A stretch of DNA of 64,000 nt from Solibacillus faecavium (GTDB lineage Bacteria > Bacillota > Bacilli > Bacillales_A > Planococcaceae). This document shows positions 59,316 to 64,000 of this stretch, in pieces. Location of the stretch: NCBI RefSeq assembly GCF_014836905.1, contig NZ_JACSPZ010000001.1:496001-560000 (forward strand), written 5' to 3'. Under the pieces are notes generated by a model, which made no database searches, was not told the DNA's origin, and saw only the letters and a list, made by a program, of their open reading frames with translations. Both the position numbers and the translations under genes were made by a program. Positions within the stretch are counted from its first letter, which is position 1. Every line of letters begins with the position of its first letter.

Positions 59316-60118
59316 ATAATGTCCAACTTTTACAGCAACCTGTTGCACCGTCCACATGTAATAAACCAATTGAGCTTTATATTTTTATTGACCCCCTTTG
59401 TGAAAAAGCATTACTTATGCAAATGACTTTGCGTAAGCTTCAAGTAGAATACGGTCATTACTTTACATGTCGATATGTCCTTAGTACGGAACTCTCTGCT
59501 TTAAACAGCATTACTAGCCGTATGAAAGGCTGTGTTTCCGGAGCGGAATTGGATATTACACATCCTGCACTACCTTCAATCGCAATTAAAGCCGCTGAAC
59601 TTCAAGGTAAGCGAGCTGGTTTCCGCTATTTAAACAAAGTACAGGAAATAGCGGTTCTTAATACTCGAAATATTAATTCTCATGCAACATTAATAGAAAT
59701 TGCACAGCAAGTTAACTTGGATATGGAGGAATTCGTATCTGACTTCGGTTCCAAAGAAGCTGCCCGTGCATTTCAATGTGACTTATACTTAACGCGGGAA
59801 ATGGAAGTTGATGAAGTACCAAGTATTGTATTTTTCAACGAATGCATTGAAGATGAAGGATTAAAAGTAAGTGGTTCATACAATTACGAAGTCTATGAAC
59901 ATATTTTAGCAGAATTACTTGGTGAAGAATTAACTCGCCAACCCGTCCCTACATTAGATGATTTATTCGATCATTTCAGCATTTTGACGACTGCGGAAGT
60001 TGCAGAAATTTATTCAATTAATGAACAGCTTGCCGAACGTGAATTAAAAAAACGGATGCTTCAACAAAAAGTAGAACGTATTATGACTGATGAAATAACA
60101 CTTTGGCGTGCAAAATAG
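59312..60118 (+). CDS. spxH: ClpXP adaptor protein SpxH (YjbH)
   Basis: DsbA/thioredoxin-like adaptor of 268 aa that brings Spx to ClpXP. Family text: KPIELYIFIDPLC, IAIKAAELQGKRAGFRYLNKVQE, FQCDLYLTREMEVDEVPSIVFFNECIEDEGLKVSGSYNYEVYEHIL. The CxxC of B. subtilis YjbH is reduced to C30-EK-A33, so a redox or zinc pair is absent here. GTG start coupled to yjbI. With mecA at the window's end, two ClpP adaptor genes stand 4 kb apart. Confidence 0.92.
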   Translation: MNNVQLLQQPVAPSTCNKPIELYIFIDPLCEKALLMQMTLRKLQVEYGHYFTCRYVLSTELSALNSITSRMKGCVSGAELDITHPALPSIAIKAAELQGKRAGFRYLNKVQEIAVLNTRNINSHATLIEIAQQVNLDMEEFVSDFGSKEAARAFQCDLYLTREMEVDEVPSIVFFNECIEDEGLKVSGSYNYEVYEHILAELLGEELTRQPVPTLDDLFDHFSILTTAEVAEIYSINEQLAERELKKRMLQQKVERIMTDEITLWRAK

Positions 60119-60168
60119 CACATTCTTTATCATTACACTATTATTTAATTGCCCTTATATATTTATTT

Positions 60169-60204
60169 TAACCAGCGACGCCTTAAGCGAGCTGGTTTTT
60201 TTGT
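60169..60204 (+). terminator. Terminator of yjbI-spxH
   Basis: AACCAGC pairs with GCTGGTT (loop of about 13 bases, partly paired) and a T7 run follows, 50 bases after the spxH stop. Confidence 0.75.
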
Positions 60205-60301
60205 CCTATAAAATAATTAAGTATAATTTCCGGGAAACGCTAATAAAGGCAGGAAAATAGTTATGTAGAATTTTGCACGGATTTAAGGAGAAGTATAAAT
60301 A

Positions 60302-60352
60302 AAACAAAAGAGGCGCCTCTATCCTCGAGAGATAGGACGCCTCTTTTTCACA
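60302..60352. terminator. Orphan bidirectional terminator hairpin
   Basis: AAAAGAGGCG-CCTCTATC pairs with GATAGG-A-CGCCTCTTTT around CTCGAGA, with A-run before and T-run after. It lies between, and apart from, the terminators of spxH (60169) and pepF (60641), so it does not obviously end either gene. No ORF of meaningful length is within 60204-60640. Confidence 0.7.
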
Positions 60353-60403
60353 AAGGGGATGGGAGAAATGTTCACGTTCAAACAAAGGGGTGTATGTTTG
60401 TTA

Positions 60404-60419
60404 TGTGATTTATTTCACA
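60404..60419. promoter_or_regulatory. Fnr/Crp-type palindrome
   Basis: TGTGA-N6-TCACA, a perfect match to the Fnr/CRP-family consensus, inside the non-coding convergent region. No gene starts near it, so regulatory function is unproven. The surrounding 60420-60640 is AT-rich and otherwise featureless. Confidence 0.3.
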
Positions 60420-60640
60420 AATATTACTCTATCACGGAATAATATTTCTTGCAATAATTCTTTTATAATTTCACAAATTCGCCATATAGTAAGCGTTTCC
60501 ATACTTACAAATTAATCATTGATTCCAAGTATGTTAAAAGCGAGTAAATCATTGGTATATAGCGCTTTTACACGTATTTATTCGAAAGAAGTTTTCGACT
60601 GTTAAAATGCGGATTAGACAGAAAATCTGTTTTCAAAAGC

Positions 60641-60672
60641 AAAAAACGCACCTGAAACAGATGCGTTTTCAC
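60641..60672 (-). terminator. Terminator of pepF
   Basis: On the minus strand AACGCATCTG pairs with CAGGTGCGTT across a short loop, followed by TTTTGC. Confidence 0.82.
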
Positions 60673-60678
60673 AAACAA

Positions 60679-62487
60679 TTAATTATTTAATAATAACTTT
60701 TCTAACTCATCTAACTTTTCTTCAAACACCTTACACGCAAGCGCGATTGGTTCTGGTGACTCCATATCTACACCTGCTGCTTTCAATACTTCAATCGGGA
60801 AGTCTGAGCAACCTGCTTTTAGGAAGTTGTTAATATAGCGCTCTACAGCTGGTTCTCCCTCTTCCAATATTTGTTTTGATAAGGCTGTTGCCGCAGATTG
60901 ACCTGTTGCATATTGGTATACGTAATAGTTGTAATAGAAATGAGGAATACGTGCCCACTCAAGGCCAATTTCTTCATCAACAGTCATCGCATCACCAAAA
61001 TATTGTTTGTTCAAATCATAGTAGATTGATGTTAGCTTCTCAGCTGTAATCGATTCGCCTTTTGCATCAAGCTCATGAATCATATGCTCAAATTCAGCAA
61101 ACATCGTCTGACGGAACACTGTGCCGCGGAAACCATCTAGCCATTGATTTAATAAATATATTTTTTTCTTTTCATCATCTAAAGTTTTCATTAAATGATC
61201 AAATAGAAGCTCTTCATTGCATGTCGAAGCAACTTCGGCAACGAAAATTGAGTAATCAGAATATTGATATGGTTGGTTTTGACGTGAATAGTAGCTATGC
61301 ATTGAGTGGCCAAATTCATGTGCCAATGTGTATAAATTGTTCACGTTATTTTGCCAATTCATTAAAACATATGGGTTTGTACCGAATGTACCTGATGAAT
61401 AGGCACCACTGCGTTTCCCTTTGTTTTCTAAAACGTCAACCCAACGACTATCCAAACCTTTTTGAACAATCTCCTGATATTCCTTACCTAAAGGCGCAAA
61501 GCTTTCAACCATTGTTTTCATAGCTTCATCATATGTTACTTCCATTTTCACTTCTTTTACAAGCGGTGTAAATAGATCGTACATATGCAGCTCATCCACG
61601 CCTAACACTTGTTTACGCAGTTCCACATAGCGATGTAGTGCTGGTAAATAATCATGGATTGTTGAAATAAGCTGATCATATACTTTTTCAGGAATAAAGT
61701 TATTGCTCAATGCTGCATGACGTGCCGAATCGTAATTACGGATTTTTGCATTGGCATTATGGGCCTTCACATTCCCTGCTAAAGTTGTTGCAAATGTATT
61801 TTTATATTGACCATATGTTTTGTATACTGCTTTGAAAGCTGATTCTCGTACTTCACGATTGTCACTTTCCAGCATAGTAATGTAATTGCCGTGTGTAATT
61901 TGTACTTCTTCCCCATCTTCTCCAATAATTTTAGGGAATTCGATATCGGCATTGTTTAATGCACTAAATGTTTTGCTCGCTGAAGAAGCCACTTCCGACA
62001 TTTGTGCTAACAGCTCTTCTTTTTCTGCAGATAATACGTGCGGACGGCCTAAGTTAATTTCCTTCAAGCTCTGTTTGTATAAAGCAAGCGGTTCATAGCT
62101 TTCCACATAGCTGTTTAGCGTTGCTTCATCCAATGCTAAAATTTCAGGGGTAATAAATGACCATGCAGCTCCGACATTTGTAATAACAGAACGAACGCGA
62201 CCGTCCAAATCCTGATATTTGCTGTTCGTCGTGTCTTGGTCATGCTTTAAATGAGAATACACATATAATTTGTGCAGACGCTCATATAATGCATCACTAA
62301 ATTGCAATGTATTGTATAAGCTTTCAGCACTGTCTGCTACTTTCCCTTTAAAATCCGAAGCTTGCTTTGATAATTGGTCTACTTCTTTCAGTTCTGCTTC
62401 CCAAGCCTCATCTGACTCGAAAATTGTTGTTAAATCCCAAGTTAAATGCTCCGGTACTTCTTCACGTGTTAAAATTTGCTTAGCCAT
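60679..62487 (-). CDS. pepF: Oligoendopeptidase F
   Basis: Zinc metallopeptidase of the M3B family, 602 aa, the usual PepF length. The HExxH zinc site is ALAHEFGHSMHSYYSR with the downstream glutamate in FVAEVASTCNEELL; the N-terminus MAKQILTREEVPEHLTWDLTTIFESDEAWEAEL is typical. Cytosolic degradation of peptides of about 7-17 residues. AGGAGG precedes the ATG. Adjacent to coiA as in B. subtilis (coiA-yjbG). Confidence 0.95.
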   Translation of the reverse strand: MAKQILTREEVPEHLTWDLTTIFESDEAWEAELKEVDQLSKQASDFKGKVADSAESLYNTLQFSDALYERLHKLYVYSHLKHDQDTTNSKYQDLDGRVRSVITNVGAAWSFITPEILALDEATLNSYVESYEPLALYKQSLKEINLGRPHVLSAEKEELLAQMSEVASSASKTFSALNNADIEFPKIIGEDGEEVQITHGNYITMLESDNREVRESAFKAVYKTYGQYKNTFATTLAGNVKAHNANAKIRNYDSARHAALSNNFIPEKVYDQLISTIHDYLPALHRYVELRKQVLGVDELHMYDLFTPLVKEVKMEVTYDEAMKTMVESFAPLGKEYQEIVQKGLDSRWVDVLENKGKRSGAYSSGTFGTNPYVLMNWQNNVNNLYTLAHEFGHSMHSYYSRQNQPYQYSDYSIFVAEVASTCNEELLFDHLMKTLDDEKKKIYLLNQWLDGFRGTVFRQTMFAEFEHMIHELDAKGESITAEKLTSIYYDLNKQYFGDAMTVDEEIGLEWARIPHFYYNYYVYQYATGQSAATALSKQILEEGEPAVERYINNFLKAGCSDFPIEVLKAAGVDMESPEPIALACKVFEEKLDELEKLLLNN

Positions 62488-62544
62488 TCATTTGCCTCCT
62501 AATATTCCGAAATTCGAAATTATAAGTCTATTTAATCAATTTCA

Positions 62545-63669
62545 TTACTCAATTGCAACACATTCGTCGTATAGAGCTTCAAAAAGTTTATTTAAGCTCA
62601 TACTTTCATGTACTTGCCCAATATTAAGCTCCCTTAATATTTTTAAATACTGTACAACAGCCGCATTCCTCTCGCTAGTTTGTTCCATGCCACTCCATTC
62701 AAAAAAATACGAAATAGCCTTTTGGTTCATCGTTTTTGGAGTAAGACTGTGACATTTCATAAAATAAAACAATTGTACTTGCCATTCTAAACAAAAGCTG
62801 TCAAAAGCATTTGTATTCATTACTGGAATCCCTAAAAAAATCGGTAAATTAGTGGTCGTTAACTGCAGTTCATATAAAGCACGTAAAAATCGATCATTAA
62901 CCCCTTTTTTACTCAGCAATATACGAGGCCGCAAATATTGGTCGCGGTATTCTCTGAAGCTAATAAGGAACTGACGAAATATTTCCTTCGGGATTTTATC
63001 GGGAATGAGGAACGGAAATCGCTGTTGATGTAACGGAAGTATTTTAACAAATGCAAAGTACTGCATTTTATTGATATGAATTAAATTACTCAAATAGTAA
63101 AAGTTTTTGCTTTTTACATCATAGGTGAGGAGAAAATATTGATTGTTATACTGTTGGATAAATTGAGCATTGAAATGATTAATTGAAATTTTCATCATTC
63201 CTGATGCTTGAAATTTTTCCGGTGTATGCAATAGCCATATAGGTGTAATATTTGCCTTTAAATACCCTTTTGTCCGCTGTCGAAAAAGGTCCTGCGAGAT
63301 TGGGCTGCATTGAAATTCGATGGCATATTGCCTGTCCATTTTAGAAATAAAAATATCGGGTCGTTGACGGAGGAGGGGCAAATAGGGTTCAAGCATTGGT
63401 TGCAGCTTGAGCTTTGTAAAATGTTGAAATAGCTGCTGCTTGCCTAACAAATGGGTGGTCGATTCCCGTTCCGAAAATAATGAATCGCACTTACTTTTTT
63501 TATAATGTGCAAAGTGCGGAATTTTAATCTGTCCAGCTTTCAGTAAAAGTTCCTCTTTGCACTGGGGACAATAAAACTGCCGACGTTGCTTTAATTGTTG
63601 CAGCTCCTGCTCCGAGAGCTTTGACGTTAAATGAAATAGCTGTTGTTTTTCTGTCAGTGCGACCAACAA
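62545..63669 (-). CDS. coiA: Competence protein CoiA
   Basis: Competence-induced protein of 374 aa from the chosen start, matching the roughly 370 aa of B. subtilis CoiA. N-terminal zinc-finger-like segment RQFYCPQCKEELLLKAGQIKIPHFAHYKKSKCDSLFSERESTTHLLGKQQLF and the nuclease-like core QPMLEPYLPLLRQRPDIFISKMDRQYAIEFQCSPIS (D...E-x-Q of the PD-(D/E)xK fold). The frame extends to 63783, but AAGGAG lies 9 bases before TTG 63669 (TTG 63666 is equally possible). Helps recombination of incoming DNA. Confidence 0.88.
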   Translation of the reverse strand: MLVALTEKQQLFHLTSKLSEQELQQLKQRRQFYCPQCKEELLLKAGQIKIPHFAHYKKSKCDSLFSERESTTHLLGKQQLFQHFTKLKLQPMLEPYLPLLRQRPDIFISKMDRQYAIEFQCSPISQDLFRQRTKGYLKANITPIWLLHTPEKFQASGMMKISINHFNAQFIQQYNNQYFLLTYDVKSKNFYYLSNLIHINKMQYFAFVKILPLHQQRFPFLIPDKIPKEIFRQFLISFREYRDQYLRPRILLSKKGVNDRFLRALYELQLTTTNLPIFLGIPVMNTNAFDSFCLEWQVQLFYFMKCHSLTPKTMNQKAISYFFEWSGMEQTSERNAAVVQYLKILRELNIGQVHESMSLNKLFEALYDECVAIE

Positions 63670-63791
63670 TGCCTTCCACTCCTTTTTCTCTATCGTAAGC
63701 AAATGAAGAATAGCTTTCAACTTATAATAAGTAACTAGTGGGAAAGTGACATTTTCATTAGTTATGCCCCCAAATAAGTCCAATTATATAG

Positions 63792-63826
63792 ACAAAAAAG
63801 CCACCCTGAATAAGGTGGCTTTAACA
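63792..63826 (-). terminator. Terminator of mecA
   Basis: On the minus strand AAAGCCACC pairs with GGGTGGCTTT around TTATTCA, followed by a T6 run. Confidence 0.85.
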
Positions 63827-63832
63827 TCTTGA

Positions 63833-64000
63833 TTATTCAAAATATGTGATGATTGTTTCAAAGCAGTCCTCTGGAATAATTGTCTCCGCGTATTCGTCCA
63901 AGCGGTGTCTCGTAACTTTGGAAGCGGATAAATATTCAGTGCATAATGCAACGACATTTTTCGCTTCTTGAATTTCCAGACTTTCTAACTCTACATATAA
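63833..64000 (-). CDS. mecA: Adaptor protein MecA (C-terminal 55 aa, cut by window edge)
   Basis: Only the end of the gene is present: ...ESLEIQEAKNVVALCTEYLSASKVTRHRLDEYAETIIPEDCFETIITYFE. The EY-(x)-SxVTxHRLxEY pattern and terminal YF match the MecA C-terminal domain that binds ClpC, and mecA is the expected neighbour of coiA. MecA delivers ComK to ClpCP, so the competence regulator's adaptor and CoiA are adjacent. The start lies to the right of the window. Confidence 0.85.
   Translation of the reverse strand, partial: LYVELESLEIQEAKNVVALCTEYLSASKVTRHRLDEYAETIIPEDCFETIITYFE

Noticed and set aside
60368..60442. 24-codon plus-strand frame (MFTFKQRGVCLL...)
   Set aside because: Ribosome site too close or too weak, no conservation evidence; kept only as part of the shared-motif finding.
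1..64000. CRISPR arrays, rRNA, tRNA, transposases, prophage genes
   Set aside because: Looked for on both strands; no regularly spaced repeats, no tRNA-like cloverleaf blocks and no recombinase or transposase reading frames were seen.

Overview
The window is a low-GC, gene-dense chromosomal segment of a spore-forming member of the Bacillales. Sporulation genes (a spoVA operon, spoVIF, CotY/CotZ and CotO-like coat proteins, a YjcZ-type peptide), orphan sporulation-type kinases, CcpC, DarB, MecA/SpxH and many small proteins shared with Bacillus subtilis support this. An SLH-anchored surface protein and a stand-alone MurE fit the Planococcaceae (Solibacillus/Lysinibacillus-like), but that family placement is inference. 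No rRNA, tRNA, CRISPR array, prophage or transposase gene is visible.

Layout. 1-2475: end of a polyamine ABC operon (potB partial, potC, potD). 2475-9000: Nudix hydrolase, MFS exporter, then dapL-dapH-ccpC-darB and fadH, matching the B. subtilis yku region. 9350-16135: ppk-ppx, cheV, ykwC, a Spo0E-like phosphatase and ykvS. 16221-24800: CPBP membrane protein, lipoprotein, MhqR-like regulator, PAS histidine kinase, B12-radical SAM protein, KtrD K+ channel subunit, and a TerC-type Mn2+ exporter behind a yybP-ykoY manganese riboswitch. 25081-37284: RND pump, NRDE protein, prfC, VanZ, murE, a second sporulation-type kinase, aldehyde dehydrogenase, small proteins.

37658-44686 is an Isd-type heme acquisition locus: IsdC-like NEAT protein with a sortase-B signal, a secreted protein with three NEAT-like and three SLH domains, heme ABC transporter (IsdE, permease, ATPase), class B sortase, and a lipoprotein resembling imelysin/EfeO (M75) that lacks the HxxE motif. 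Both covalent and SLH anchoring are present in one cluster. The leader of isdE carries a 21-bp-arm RNA stem-loop.

45014-53537: nuclease, YutG, yjcH-yjcG-yjcF, then the spore block (spoVIF, YjcZ peptide, spoVAEb-spoVAD-spoVAC with a YhcN/YlaJ lipoprotein, cotZ, cotO-like) and mgtE. 54178-64000: yjbO-nadK-yjbM, yjbL, yjbK-yjbJ, yjbI-spxH, pepF, coiA, mecA (partial), reproducing the B. subtilis yjb order with mecA and spxH (Spx/ComK proteolysis) at one end.

Structure beyond genes: three intergenic copies (9168, 37396, 53859) of a GC-rich repeat share a nested stem architecture whose paired arms change together; a short motif recurs next to two hairpins (15181, 60306); a 560-bp convergent intergenic region holds a terminator belonging to neither flanking gene. 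These, the isdE leader hairpin, the M75-like protein and the MurE DDPR motif are the main points for a second look.
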